From Leadbetterella sp035299025 (GTDB taxonomy: Bacteria > Bacteroidota > Bacteroidia > Cytophagales > Spirosomataceae): a stretch of DNA of 64,000 nt. This document shows, piece by piece, positions 18,808 through 28,623 of this stretch; position 1 is the stretch's first letter; every line of letters starts with the position of its first letter. The position numbers and the translations under genes are program-made. Under the pieces are notes generated by a model that was not told the origin of the DNA, searched no databases, and saw only the letters and a list, made by a program, of their open reading frames with translations. The stretch covers positions 124,001 through 188,000 of the forward strand of contig DATGXK010000020.1 of NCBI GenBank assembly GCA_035299025.1. Direction: 5' to 3'.

Positions 18808-19866
18808 ATGAAAAGATTTTTTCAAATACTGGTATTGGCAAATATTGTAAATGTAGCTCTGGCTCAAGATCCACAGTTTACTCAATTTTACGCCGCTCCG
18901 CTATATCATAATCCCGCTTTTACGGGATCGGGATATGCCCCAAGACTTATTTTCAACTATCGCAATCAGTGGCCTTCGCTCAATGCCAACTTCATCACGT
19001 CGGTGGTGAGTGTAGATCATTTTATTGAGAAAGCCAACAGCGGTGTGGGTATAACTTTGCTCAACGACTCGCAGGGAAATAGAATTAAAAATACGGAGGT
19101 GTCTGCCCTCTATGCCTACCAGCTTAGAGTAGGAGACAAAAGTTTCCTCAGAATGGGCCTTCAAGGCAGCTATGCGGTAAGAAGTTTTGACTCTAACGGA
19201 CTTATATTCGGAGATCAACTTTCCAACAGTGGTTATACTGGTGCTGGCTCTTCAGATCCACTCGCCAATTTAACCTACAAACCTGACAATAGTTTCGATG
19301 TAGGCTCGGGCTTTTTGTTCTACAATCCGAAGGTCTTTCTTGGACTATCAGTAAATCACATCACTCAGCCTAGCTTGACTTTCAGAGACAACAGCCCGGC
19401 AGATGGATGTGTAAACGGCGATTGTATACCACGTAAATTCATGCTAAACGGTGGTTACAACATCAATCTTAGCCATTTGATTACAAATTCGGCCAATATG
19501 GACAAAGAGTTTACCATTACACCTACATTTTTGTATAAAAAACAAGGGCAATTTTCGCAGCTTGACATAGGAGCTTATGCCACCTACACGCCTCTGACTT
19601 TCGGACTGCAATACCGGGGTATTCCTTTGAAAAAAGTGTTTGACAATTTCCCAAATCAAGATGCCATAGCAGCATTAGTGGGTTTCAGATTTGACAATTT
19701 CTCAGTGGGTTATAGTTATGATGCAACCATATCAGGGCTTGCCACTGGCAGAGGCACGGGCGGCTCTCATGAATTTTCAATCTCGTATCAGCTCGATAAA
19801 TTTGATAACGACAAGAGTCCTTATCAACGACAAAGAAAGAAAGAATTGGCTTGTCCGAAGTTCTAA
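18808..19866 (+). CDS. PorP/SprF family type IX secretion outer-membrane protein
   Basis: A 352-residue beta-barrel of the PorP/SprF family. The signal peptide is MKRFFQILVLANIVNVALAQ. The family signature follows at once: DPQFTQFYAAPLYHNPAFTG, then APRLIFNYRNQWP. PorP and SprF are needed for T9SS cargo export, attachment or gliding; SprF specifically supports secretion of the adhesin SprB in Flavobacterium johnsoniae. The gene stands head to head with the PKD/CHU_C cargo gene, so it is plausibly its dedicated partner. The C-terminal tail QRQRKKELACPKF is basic and lacks a typical terminal aromatic. A clear terminator follows. Confidence 0.93.
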   Translation: MKRFFQILVLANIVNVALAQDPQFTQFYAAPLYHNPAFTGSGYAPRLIFNYRNQWPSLNANFITSVVSVDHFIEKANSGVGITLLNDSQGNRIKNTEVSALYAYQLRVGDKSFLRMGLQGSYAVRSFDSNGLIFGDQLSNSGYTGAGSSDPLANLTYKPDNSFDVGSGFLFYNPKVFLGLSVNHITQPSLTFRDNSPADGCVNGDCIPRKFMLNGGYNINLSHLITNSANMDKEFTITPTFLYKKQGQFSQLDIGAYATYTPLTFGLQYRGIPLKKVFDNFPNQDAIAALVGFRFDNFSVGYSYDATISGLATGRGTGGSHEFSISYQLDKFDNDKSPYQRQRKKELACPKF

Positions 19867-19882
19867 TATCGATAATCATCAA

Positions 19883-19922
19883 AAAAAGCCTCTCAATTTG
19901 AAATATATTTGGGAGGCTTTTT
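19883..19922 (+). terminator. Terminator after the PorP/SprF gene
   Basis: A 10-bp perfect stem AAAAAGCCTC/GAGGCTTTTT with a 20-nt loop, ending in a T run on the plus strand, 17 bases after the stop codon. Confidence 0.85.
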
Positions 19923-19968
19923 GTTAGAACCATAACACTTCCTGATAAAGACACGTATTATTAAATAA

Positions 19969-21957
19969 ATGAATCATCAAAATATGCACTTTCTGAAAAG
20001 AATCCTGTTCTTTTTTCTTCTTAGTATTCCTGTTTTTGCACAATTGGAAAAACCCACCACATGGAAATACAAAATTTTGCAAGAAAAACCGTCTGTTGGT
20101 GATGTCATAGATGTGCAGTTTACGGCCAACGTTCAGAAAGATTGGTATTTATATTCATCAGACTTCAGCCCCGAGTTAGGGCCTACAGTTACTGAGTTTA
20201 CATTTCCAAAATCTAAAACGTTTGAGCCTGTTGGAAAAATCAAACCGATCAACCCGAAAAAGAAGTTTGACGAGATTTGGGGTGGAGATATTACTTATTT
20301 TAAAGGAACAGGAAAGTTTATCCAAAAAGTAAAAATTCTGGAAGCTAATCCCATCATAGCAGGAAAAATTAGCTATCAAACCTGTACTGACATTGATGGT
20401 AAATGTGTGCCTGGCAACGAAAATTTTAGCATTAAAGTCAGTACTACTGAGGCTGTCAACGAAGAGACAAAACTTGACACCGCACAACAGGTTGAAGCCT
20501 TGCAAAAGACGTCACCGACCCAAAATATTGAAAAAACCAAAGTAACCCCTAGTGTAGAAATTCCAGAAAAGCCTATGGAAGAAAGTAAAAGTCTTTGGCA
20601 GTTTTTATTGGCAGCCTTTGGCGTAGGGTTTGCCTCTATTTTTATGCCTTGTATCTATCCCATTATGCCCATGACGGTGAGTTTTTTCACCAAACAAAAA
20701 AACGGAAAATCTAAGGCTCTTTTCTACGGTATTTCTATCATGGCCATTTTTGGTTTGATGGGACTGGTTGCCATGGCTTTTGGTGCACCGTTTCTTAATT
20801 TCCTTAGCACCCACTGGGCACCCAATAGCCTATTTTTTATAATTTTCATCTTGTTCGGAGTTTCATTACTCGGAGCATTTGAAATTGTTCTTCCTCACGA
20901 AACCGTCAACAAAGTGGATAGATTGGGAGACAAAGGTGGGCTTATCGGCATATTTTTCATGGCTCTTACGTTGGTTTTGGTTTCATTTAGCTGCACAGTG
21001 CCGCTAGTTGGTACGCTCCTTATTGCCGCTGCCCAAGGCGAAGTGCTACGACCTTTGTATGGCATGTTGGCCTTTGGAGCACCATTTGCCATTGTATTTG
21101 CTGGCTTGGCTATGTTTCCACAATTGCTCAAAAATCTTCCTAAATCAGGTGGCTGGCTCAATGAGCTCAAAGCGGTTTTTGGATTTTTAGAATTCGCACT
21201 AGCTTTGAAATTCTTGAGCAATATAGATCTCGCCTACAATTTCAATCTGCTTCACCGAAACATATTCTTGGTTATTTGGATATTGATTGCCGTAATTACC
21301 GGAATTTATATCCTTGGTTTTATTCGCTTCGCCAAAGATGATAAAATCGATAAAAGAGGTCCACTCCGGATTGCTTTTGCCGTGCTTTTCTTTGGCTTGG
21401 CTGGATATATGTTGCCCGGTGTTACGGGCAAGTCACTTGGCTTATTATCAGGAATTTTGCCTCCAATGCCCGTTGAAACACACAGTGCTGCAAACACCCA
21501 TCTGCCAACAGACAAAATGCGGGCTCTGCCTCACGGGCTTTATGGTTTTTATGATTTCGACGACGCCCAAGCATACGCCAAGGAGATAAACAAACCAATT
21601 TTGATAGATTTTACCGGATATGCCTGTGCAAACTGTCGTAAAATGGAGGAAAATGTTTGGTCGAAACCCGAGGTACTCAAAAGACTTCAAAATGATTTTG
21701 TAATTGCATCGCTTTATGTAGATGACAAAAAAGAACTACCAAAAGAAAAGCAATACACTTCGACCTATGACAATGAGCTAAAAACCACGGTTGGGGATAA
21801 AAACATGGATTTGGAGATAACAAAATACAATAACAATGCTCAGCCATACTACATAATTGTTCATCCAAGTGGCGAGAAATTGTTGGAACCATTAGGCTAT
21901 TCTAGCGAAACAGATTTTATAAAGTTTTTGGATAAAGGCAAGGCGAGTTTTAAATAA
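19969..21957 (+). CDS. Thiol:disulfide interchange protein DsbD-like
   Basis: Inner-membrane protein that carries reducing power from cytosolic thioredoxin to the periplasm. Three parts are visible in 662 residues. After a signal peptide (KRILFFFLLSIPVFAQ) comes an N-terminal periplasmic domain with a cysteine pair (TCTDIDGKCVPG). The eight-helix core holds one cysteine in FMPCIYPIMPM and its partner in VSFSCTVPLVG. A C-terminal thioredoxin fold has the active site CANC (FTGYACANCRKMEE). The start could also be the ATG five codons later. A role in cytochrome c or general disulfide reduction is expected from the family. Confidence 0.93.
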   Translation: MNHQNMHFLKRILFFFLLSIPVFAQLEKPTTWKYKILQEKPSVGDVIDVQFTANVQKDWYLYSSDFSPELGPTVTEFTFPKSKTFEPVGKIKPINPKKKFDEIWGGDITYFKGTGKFIQKVKILEANPIIAGKISYQTCTDIDGKCVPGNENFSIKVSTTEAVNEETKLDTAQQVEALQKTSPTQNIEKTKVTPSVEIPEKPMEESKSLWQFLLAAFGVGFASIFMPCIYPIMPMTVSFFTKQKNGKSKALFYGISIMAIFGLMGLVAMAFGAPFLNFLSTHWAPNSLFFIIFILFGVSLLGAFEIVLPHETVNKVDRLGDKGGLIGIFFMALTLVLVSFSCTVPLVGTLLIAAAQGEVLRPLYGMLAFGAPFAIVFAGLAMFPQLLKNLPKSGGWLNELKAVFGFLEFALALKFLSNIDLAYNFNLLHRNIFLVIWILIAVITGIYILGFIRFAKDDKIDKRGPLRIAFAVLFFGLAGYMLPGVTGKSLGLLSGILPPMPVETHSAANTHLPTDKMRALPHGLYGFYDFDDAQAYAKEINKPILIDFTGYACANCRKMEENVWSKPEVLKRLQNDFVIASLYVDDKKELPKEKQYTSTYDNELKTTVGDKNMDLEITKYNNNAQPYYIIVHPSGEKLLEPLGYSSETDFIKFLDKGKASFK

Positions 21958-21982
21958 AAAAGAATTTAGGATAGTTAAAATG

Positions 21983-22012
21983 AAGCACAATCGAATTATT
22001 TCGGTTGTGCTT
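21983..22012. terminator. Bidirectional terminator between the DsbD and MFS genes
   Basis: A 12-bp stem AAGCACAATCGA/TCGGTTGTGCTT with one G-T wobble between two convergent genes. T-rich runs follow on both strands. It includes the minus-strand gene's stop region. Confidence 0.8.
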
Positions 22013-23225
22013 TTTGGTTTTTTACAATCCTGTAAACCCTATAAATAAACCAGACTGTAAGCAAAATAAAAACGGAGCCAATTATACCCAGTACTGGATA
22101 ATTTTCGAGCGGACTGTCTTTGTCTTTCTGAACAATAATTAAACCCGCCAACATGGTGGCTAAACCACCCGCAATCTGCTGGAGCGAAGAATTTATACTC
22201 ATAAATGCTCCTCTATCTTGGAGGTTTGGAATAGCCGATGTAAGCGTAGTAGATGGTATCATTCTTGAGGAAATACCCATAAAAAGCAATATATTGAGCG
22301 TGATAATAAGGTACAGCGGTGAAGCAGGCAAATTGGTATAAATCAACGTAAGTATAACCGCCCAAATAGACCCGATGGCAAAAATCTTAAACTTATCGTA
22401 TCTGTCGCTCAGTTTACCCACCAAAGGCATAAATACCAATGATGAAACGCCCGTAAGCATGAAAATAAGCGGCAACTCCTCTTGGGTAACGCCAAGATTA
22501 TTCACCGCAAAGGCACTACCAAAGGGCATCATCAAATATCCTCCGATTGATAAAAGGGCCGTGGAAAGAAAAGCAATACGGTAGTTTTTTAAAAGCAAAA
22601 CGTGCCTAAAATGAGCCCAAACATTTCGTTCGCTTTTCTCATTTAAATGTGCCGTTACTGGCTTTAATTTTAGCATCAAGACCAAAACTATAACTACAGC
22701 CACTACTACTATCATGATAAACGGAGCATGCCACCCCCATAGATTGGCAAAGTAAAGGCCGATTGGAATTCCCAAAACTTGGCTGGCAGCAAAACCCATC
22801 TGCACTACACCCATTACTCTACCACGCTGATTGAGCTCGAAAATATCCGTGATGATAGCCATATTGATGGAGCCCATCACCCCGCCGAAAATTCCTGTAA
22901 AAATCCGTGCCGCCACCAAAGTGTGATAAGTTGGGGCTATTCCACATAAAAAAGTACCCACTATAAAACCCAAATAAAAAAACACCAAAAGTTTCTTTCT
23001 ATCAAATTTATCAGCAAAACCAGCCGCCAAAAGTCCAGATATACCAGCACTGAAAGCATAGCTCGACACAGCAATACCAAATTGTTTCGGACTGATAACC
23101 AATGACTTCATAAGAATATCGCCAAGCGGAGACATAACCATAAAGTCAAGAACGACAGTAAATTGTGTAATAGCTAACATGGCCATCACAAACTTTTGAT
23201 AAGAACTCAGGGGTTTGATTTCCAT
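21996..23225 (-). CDS. Major facilitator superfamily transporter, drug:H+ antiporter-like
   Basis: A 12-helix MFS permease of 409 residues. The loop between helices 2 and 3 has the motif A variant GFADKFDRKKLL, and a second copy occurs in the C-terminal half (GKLSDRYDKFK). The pattern of helix 5 with a conserved proline (GFAASQVLGIPIGLYFANLWGW) resembles the DHA1 efflux group (AraJ/YdhP type). The substrate is unknown. It is downstream of the YifB/ComM gene on the same strand with an 84-base gap, so co-transcription is possible but not shown. Confidence 0.85.
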   Translation of the reverse strand: MEIKPLSSYQKFVMAMLAITQFTVVLDFMVMSPLGDILMKSLVISPKQFGIAVSSYAFSAGISGLLAAGFADKFDRKKLLVFFYLGFIVGTFLCGIAPTYHTLVAARIFTGIFGGVMGSINMAIITDIFELNQRGRVMGVVQMGFAASQVLGIPIGLYFANLWGWHAPFIMIVVVAVVIVLVLMLKLKPVTAHLNEKSERNVWAHFRHVLLLKNYRIAFLSTALLSIGGYLMMPFGSAFAVNNLGVTQEELPLIFMLTGVSSLVFMPLVGKLSDRYDKFKIFAIGSIWAVILTLIYTNLPASPLYLIITLNILLFMGISSRMIPSTTLTSAIPNLQDRGAFMSINSSLQQIAGGLATMLAGLIIVQKDKDSPLENYPVLGIIGSVFILLTVWFIYRVYRIVKNQKAQPK

Positions 23226-23309
23226 AAATTTTAGGGGAGCATTTTAGATATAAGCCTTAATTTCTAATCAAAAAAATATGGAAATGGTTCAGAATGGCTG
23301 GATATTACC

Positions 23310-24854
23310 TCACCCTGCCCAATTTTCTCTATCCAAACTTCTGTATTGGATGGCTTCGGCCAAGTGTTCTATTCGAATTTCTTCAGTTCCGGCTAAATCG
23401 GCTATAGTTCGTGAAACTTTCAAGATTCGGTCGTATGCACGTGCTGAAAGGCCGAGACGTTCCATCGCTTTTTTCAAAAGTGCTTTCCCTGGATCGCCAA
23501 TTTCACATATTTTCTTCACCATTTCGGCTGGCATCATAGCGTTAGAATGTATTTCTTCAAAAGCCTTAAATCGTTCAATTTGTATTTCTCGGGCCTTTAC
23601 CACCCGTTCTCTTATTTCAGAAGAAGTTTCATTTTTGCGTGTTGAAGAAATCTCATCAAAACTCACTGGGGTTACCTCCACATGCAGGTCAATTCTATCC
23701 AAAAGTGGCCCAGATATTTTGTTCAAATATTTCTCTACCGCTCCTGGTGGGCAAGTACAATCTTTTTCAGGGTGATTATAGTAGCCACATGGGCATGGGT
23801 TCATGCTGGCAATGAGCATAAAACTTGAAGGAAACTCTACTGCGAGTCGTGTTCTCGAAATTACCACCTTTCTTTCTTCAAGTGGTTGTCGCATGACTTC
23901 CAAAACAGTCCGTTTGAATTCGGGCAACTCATCTAGAAATAATACCCCATTATGTGCCAAAGATATTTCGCCTGGCTGCGGAAAACTCCCACCTCCTACC
24001 AAGGCGGCATCAGAAATGGTATGGTGTGGATTGCGAAACGGTCTTCTTGAAATCAAAGACGAAGAGGAATCTAACTTTCCAGCAACCGAATGTATCTTGG
24101 TAGTTTCGAGGGCTTCCATAAGCGTCAAAGGTGGCAAAATGGACGGTAATCGCTTCGCCAACATGGTTTTACCAGCTCCTGGAGGGCCAATCATAATGGC
24201 ATTATGACCACCAGCAGCAGCTATTTCCAATGCCCTTTTGATGTTTTCTTGTCCCTGAACATGCGAGAAATCGGCCTCATACTCGTTGATGGTATGATAA
24301 AAAATATCTCTTGTGTCTGTAATTAGCGGTTTTATTTCCAGTTCACCTGTCAAAAAGCCGACGGCCTCCTGAAGAGTTTCTACCGGAATAACATCTAGAT
24401 TGTTTACAATAGAAGCTTCCAATGCGTTTTCTTTGGGCAAAATAAAACCCTTGAGTTTATTGGCCCGGGCCTCGATGGCTATAGGAAGTACTCCTTTTAT
24501 AGGCCTTAGTTTTCCGTCTAAAGAGAGCTCTCCGAGAATCACATATTCTTTGAGGTCTTTTTCGTATTCCAGTTTTCCACCAGAAGTAAGCATACAGACC
24601 GCAATGGGCAAGTCGTAGGCCGAGCCTTCTTTTCTAATATCTGCTGGTGCGAGATTGATAATGGTTTTATATCTTGAAAGCTCAAAGCCTCCATTTTTTA
24701 ACGAGGCGTCTATTCTCTGTAAACTTTCTCGGACGGCGTTGTCTGGCAATCCGACCACGCTTACACCGAAGCCACCTTTCAAAACACTGACTTCAACCGT
24801 TATTAAAGCTGCACTTACTCCGTAAACTGCGGCACCGAATGTTGTGGATAACAT
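23310..24854 (-). CDS. comM: YifB/ComM family Mg-chelatase-like AAA+ ATPase
   Basis: A 514-residue protein of the ComM/YifB family. An N-terminal Lon-protease-like fold domain (SALITVEVSVLKGGFG, GLPDNAVRESLQRI) precedes the AAA+ module: Walker A GPPGAGKTMLAKRL, Walker B GVLFLDELPEF, and the zinc-type cysteine cluster NPCPCGYYNHPEKDCTCPPG. A C-terminal Mg-chelatase-like helical domain ends with ARAYDRILKVSRTIADL. In Vibrio and Haemophilus, ComM is a hexameric helicase acting in branch migration during transformation; the role here is inferred from homology. It starts 15 bases after the M28 peptidase gene, so the two likely share a transcript. Confidence 0.93.
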   Translation of the reverse strand: MLSTTFGAAVYGVSAALITVEVSVLKGGFGVSVVGLPDNAVRESLQRIDASLKNGGFELSRYKTIINLAPADIRKEGSAYDLPIAVCMLTSGGKLEYEKDLKEYVILGELSLDGKLRPIKGVLPIAIEARANKLKGFILPKENALEASIVNNLDVIPVETLQEAVGFLTGELEIKPLITDTRDIFYHTINEYEADFSHVQGQENIKRALEIAAAGGHNAIMIGPPGAGKTMLAKRLPSILPPLTLMEALETTKIHSVAGKLDSSSSLISRRPFRNPHHTISDAALVGGGSFPQPGEISLAHNGVLFLDELPEFKRTVLEVMRQPLEERKVVISRTRLAVEFPSSFMLIASMNPCPCGYYNHPEKDCTCPPGAVEKYLNKISGPLLDRIDLHVEVTPVSFDEISSTRKNETSSEIRERVVKAREIQIERFKAFEEIHSNAMMPAEMVKKICEIGDPGKALLKKAMERLGLSARAYDRILKVSRTIADLAGTEEIRIEHLAEAIQYRSLDRENWAG

Positions 24855-24869
24855 ATGTTTTATGAATGA

Positions 24870-26345
24870 TTATTGCTCCCATCGCCAATCTTTCCCTATG
24901 ATTAGCTCTTTTTTGAGGTTTTGTTTGGTTAAAAAATCCTTGGTTTCTTGATCGGTCATGGTCTTTGTTGGTAGCTCGTCCATATTAGCCAATGCGTAAA
25001 GCATCATTGCCGTGAAACGAACATTGTTATTGATCTGATCTTTGTTTATTAGATCAAATCTATCGCAGTTGGCATGATAACAATTGTAGGCCTTTACAGG
25101 AAAACTTCCCGACGGCGAACAAGTAGAAATACCGCGAAGCATAAACGGTTGATTGTCGCTGTGCAAACCGGCAGCGTTGCGGTTCATGTTCTTGTATTCA
25201 GAATCTACTTTCTTTATAATTTCGCCAATTTCGTCCATTTTAGCTTTGAGGGCATCATTGCCGCCCGCATTGAATCCCATGGTGTTGTTTACCATGTCGA
25301 GATTCATCATCAGTTTCACGTTCTCCAACTGCTTGTTCTCCATGTACTTCTTCACCATGTATCTCGAACCCAAGAGCCCCTGCTCCTCACCCATAAACAT
25401 CGTAAATTCTATCGTACGTTTGGTTTTCAGATTGAGACTTTTGAAAACTCTTGCCACGTCCAAGACAGTAAAAGAGCCAATACCATTGTCCATTGCCCCA
25501 GTAGCCAAATCCCAAGAATCCAAATGACCGCCGATGACTATTTTTTCATTTTTATGTTTTTTTGATGACCCAGTGTGCGTGGCCACCACATTACGGGCAT
25601 TTATCGGACGGCTAAAATTTCTCATATCAATAACCGCCAAAATATTCTTCTCGTCTCTGATCCAACGTCTCATGCTTTTGCCAGACTCAACAGACACACA
25701 AACGGCCGGAATAGGAATCAATTCGCCTGTAACCGAAGCAGTACCAGTAAGCAAAACTCCCCCCTCCACTGCGTTGGCTATTATAACACCAGCGGCACCA
25801 TATTGTATGGCCAATGCCGTCTTTTCTGATCTGTGAAGGTTCTTTTTTCCTTTGTTTGCTTCCGACTGAAGATTTATATTAAACAAGGCTACTTTACCTT
25901 TTACTTCTTCCTTTACTTTTTCAAAATCCTCTTCTAGGCCATCTCCACAATCTACTATTTTGGCCGAAATATGTGATGAAACTGGCGAATGAGCCAAAGC
26001 AACCACCTCATAGTCAACATAATTGTCGCTTTTCTCGGGTACTAAGGTTAAACTTACAGTATCTCTCGACCACGACTCCACCACAAACGGCTGATATTGT
26101 GTATTCGAGAATCCATATTTTTTTAGGAGGTTGTAGGCATATTCTTCTGCCTTTTTGCCGTTTGTGCTGCCCGTAAGTCTATGGCCAATGGTAGAAGTAG
26201 CTTCACCTAAAGTTTCGTAAACTTTCCCGTTTTGTAAAACATCCTGATTTATCCTCGTAAAAATATCCTTGAGGTCAGTTTCTTTGGCCTTAAATGCACT
26301 TATGCCGGTTAATAAAATTAGAATTCCGAAAAAATAATTTTTCAT
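24870..26345 (-). CDS. Exported M28-family metallopeptidase with PA domain
   Basis: Probable zinc aminopeptidase/carboxypeptidase Q-like enzyme of 491 residues. It has a signal peptide (MKNYFFGILILLTGISAF). A protease-associated domain (about residues 130-240, GAAGVIIANAVEGGVLLTG) sits before the catalytic domain. All five metal ligands of the family can be placed: His in GGHLDSWD, Asp in TGAMDNGIG, Glu pair in MGEEQGLLGS, Asp in MNLDMVNN and His in YNCYHANCD. It probably acts in the periplasm or outside the cell on peptides. It is divergent from an exported oligopeptidase across a short region with an inverted repeat. Confidence 0.92.
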   Translation of the reverse strand: MKNYFFGILILLTGISAFKAKETDLKDIFTRINQDVLQNGKVYETLGEATSTIGHRLTGSTNGKKAEEYAYNLLKKYGFSNTQYQPFVVESWSRDTVSLTLVPEKSDNYVDYEVVALAHSPVSSHISAKIVDCGDGLEEDFEKVKEEVKGKVALFNINLQSEANKGKKNLHRSEKTALAIQYGAAGVIIANAVEGGVLLTGTASVTGELIPIPAVCVSVESGKSMRRWIRDEKNILAVIDMRNFSRPINARNVVATHTGSSKKHKNEKIVIGGHLDSWDLATGAMDNGIGSFTVLDVARVFKSLNLKTKRTIEFTMFMGEEQGLLGSRYMVKKYMENKQLENVKLMMNLDMVNNTMGFNAGGNDALKAKMDEIGEIIKKVDSEYKNMNRNAAGLHSDNQPFMLRGISTCSPSGSFPVKAYNCYHANCDRFDLINKDQINNNVRFTAMMLYALANMDELPTKTMTDQETKDFLTKQNLKKELIIGKDWRWEQ

Positions 26346-26370
26346 AATGATTGCCTGTTAATAGGAAGTA

Positions 26371-26422
26371 TTATGGTTTGAAGCTTAGATTTGCTTTGGT
26401 TTTTGGGTAAAACAAACCATAA
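26371..26422. promoter_or_regulatory. Inverted repeat in the divergent peptidase promoter region
   Basis: A 10-bp perfect inverted repeat, TTATGGTTTG at 26371-26380 and CAAACCATAA at 26413-26422, with 32 bases between the arms. It sits between the divergent M28 and S9 peptidase genes. The arms resemble -7 elements pointing in opposite directions except for one extra base, so they may be paired promoters or a shared operator. Confidence 0.4.
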
Positions 26423-26467
26423 ATATAAATATATTTTTTTTACATCGGTTTTTAAATCTCATTTCAG

Positions 26468-28600
26468 ATGAAAAAAACACTTATACTTCTTCTAAACTTA
26501 ATGGCAATTCAAGGATTAACAGCACAAAAAATGACCTCAGAGGGCTTGTCTGCACCGAAAGCAACAAAAAAACCGCACCCGATGACTATCCACGGGCACA
26601 CCCGAGTAGATGATTATTATTGGCTCAATAACCGTGAAAATCAAGAAGTTATAGACTACCTTAATGCCGAAAATGCGTATACTGATAAGGTAATGGCCCA
26701 ATTAGAAAACAAAAAGAACCAACTTTTTGAAGAAATGAAGGGTCGAATAAAAGAAAAAGACGAATCGGTTCCGTACAAAAATGGTTCTTATTTTTATTAT
26801 TCTAAATTTGTAGAAGGCGGAGAGTACCCCGTTTATTGCCGAAAATTCCAGTCGTTGGACGCCGCAGAAGAAATAATACTTGACGGAAATCTAATGGCCA
26901 AAGGTCATAACTATTTTAGCATCGGCGGCTTTGAAGTATCTGACAATGAAGAGATTTTGGCGTTCGGTGAAGACACCGTGAGCCGTCGAAATTATATACT
27001 CAAATTTAAAAATCTAAAAACAGGGCAAGTCTACGCCGAAAACATACCCAATACCGAAGGTGGAAGTTACGCTTGGGCAGCCGATAACAAAACTTTTTTT
27101 TATGTGGTAAGAGATCAACAAACGCTACTCGGCAACAAGGTTTACAAACATACGATGGGTACAGACCCAAAAAATGATGTATTGGTTTATGAAGAAAAAA
27201 ACAACCAATATTATATGGGTATTGGTAGAATGAAATCCAAAAAATATATTGCAATCTATTCAGAACAAAATGGCATAGCCACTGAATATCAACTCATTAA
27301 TGCTTCGACTCCAGATGTGGCACCACAAACATTTCTGAAAAGACAAAATGGCTTGGAATATTATCTCGAACACTTCGAAAACAAGTTTTTTATCCGAACA
27401 AATTACGGAGATTCGCCGAATTATCAACTCATGGAAGTCAATGAAAAATTAGGGGGAAATCCTAAAAACTGGAAAACCAGAATTGCCCATAGAAAAGACG
27501 TCTTTTTTGAAGGTTTGGAGGTTTTCAAAAATCACTTGGTCATTCAGGAACGCAAAGAGGGTTTGATTCAACTTCGAATAATTGATCAAAAAACACAAAA
27601 AGAGCACTTTCTTGATTTTGGCGAACCCACTTACGATGCCTACATTGGTACCAATCCTGAATTTGACACCAATACGCTGCGATACGGCTATAATTCTATG
27701 ACCACTCCGAACTCAACTTTTGACTATGACATGAACACCAAAACCAAGATTCTCAAAAAAGAACAAGAAGTTTTGGGCGGATTTGATAAAAGTAATTACA
27801 AAACGGAGCGAATTTATGTAACCGCTCGAGATGGAGCTAAAGTACCGGTTTCGATAGTCTATCACAAAAACACTAGATTAGACGGCACCTCACCCTTGCT
27901 TCAATATGCATATGGTTCTTATGGGGCCTCAATGGATGCTTCTTTTAGTTCTACCCGTCTCAGTTTGCTCAATCGTGGCTTTGTATATGCCATTTGCCAT
28001 ATACGAGGTGGCCAAGAAATGGGTAGACATTGGTACGAAGATGGTAAAATGTTTAAAAAAATAAATACTTTCAACGATTTCGTGGATTGTTCAAAAGGAT
28101 TAATTGCCAAAAAGTATACAAACCCTGAGCAATTATTTGCCATGGGAGGAAGTGCCGGTGGACTTTTGATGGGTGCTATTATAAACCAAGCCCCTGAACT
28201 CTACAAAGGTGTAGTAGCGGCAGTGCCGTTTGTAGATGTTGTTACCACCATGCTCGACGAGTCGATTCCACTTACCACAGGAGAGTTTGAAGAATGGGGA
28301 AATCCAAAAAACAAAGCATCGTATGATTACATGCTCTCTTATTCTCCTTACGACAACGTGGAGAGAAAAAAATACCCAAACATGCTAGTTACCACAGGCT
28401 TACACGACAGCCAAGTTCAATATTGGGAACCAGCCAAGTGGGTAGCCAAGCTCAGAGACTATAAAACAGACCAAAACACTTTGCTTTTGCATACCGATAT
28501 GACCTCGGGCCACGGTGGGGCATCCGGAAGATTTTCGGCTCTCAAAAACACTGCTTTGATGTACACCTTCCTTTTGGATTTGGCACGGAGAATGGAATAA
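26468..28600 (+). CDS. Exported S9A peptidase, oligopeptidase B-like
   Basis: Serine oligopeptidase of 710 residues with a signal peptide (MKKTLILLLNLMAIQGLTAQ), so it acts outside the cytosol, unlike E. coli PtrB. A seven-bladed beta-propeller occupies about residues 90-430, opened by the linker HGHTRVDDYYWLNNREN. The alpha/beta-hydrolase domain has the nucleophile in AMGGSAGGLLMG, the aspartate in TTGLHDSQVQYWEP and the histidine in MTSGHGGASGRF. The segments HIRGGQEMGRHWYEDGK and DESIPLTTGEFEEWGNP are characteristic of oligopeptidase B, which cleaves after basic residues; specificity here is inferred. It pairs divergently with the M28 peptidase. Confidence 0.92.
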   Translation: MKKTLILLLNLMAIQGLTAQKMTSEGLSAPKATKKPHPMTIHGHTRVDDYYWLNNRENQEVIDYLNAENAYTDKVMAQLENKKNQLFEEMKGRIKEKDESVPYKNGSYFYYSKFVEGGEYPVYCRKFQSLDAAEEIILDGNLMAKGHNYFSIGGFEVSDNEEILAFGEDTVSRRNYILKFKNLKTGQVYAENIPNTEGGSYAWAADNKTFFYVVRDQQTLLGNKVYKHTMGTDPKNDVLVYEEKNNQYYMGIGRMKSKKYIAIYSEQNGIATEYQLINASTPDVAPQTFLKRQNGLEYYLEHFENKFFIRTNYGDSPNYQLMEVNEKLGGNPKNWKTRIAHRKDVFFEGLEVFKNHLVIQERKEGLIQLRIIDQKTQKEHFLDFGEPTYDAYIGTNPEFDTNTLRYGYNSMTTPNSTFDYDMNTKTKILKKEQEVLGGFDKSNYKTERIYVTARDGAKVPVSIVYHKNTRLDGTSPLLQYAYGSYGASMDASFSSTRLSLLNRGFVYAICHIRGGQEMGRHWYEDGKMFKKINTFNDFVDCSKGLIAKKYTNPEQLFAMGGSAGGLLMGAIINQAPELYKGVVAAVPFVDVVTTMLDESIPLTTGEFEEWGNPKNKASYDYMLSYSPYDNVERKKYPNMLVTTGLHDSQVQYWEPAKWVAKLRDYKTDQNTLLLHTDMTSGHGGASGRFSALKNTALMYTFLLDLARRME

Positions 28601-28623
28601 AATTTTAATAAACCAATAAATTG

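Noticed and set aside
23278..23775. A 165-residue plus-strand frame over the end of the ComM gene
   Set aside because: The minus-strand ComM/YifB sequence is clearly conserved here. The plus frame is basic, Ser/Arg-rich shadow sequence.
25074..25565. A 163-residue open frame on the plus strand, with others at 25153-25836
   Set aside because: Antisense to the M28 peptidase whose metal ligands are all intact; the overlapping frames have no recognisable domain.
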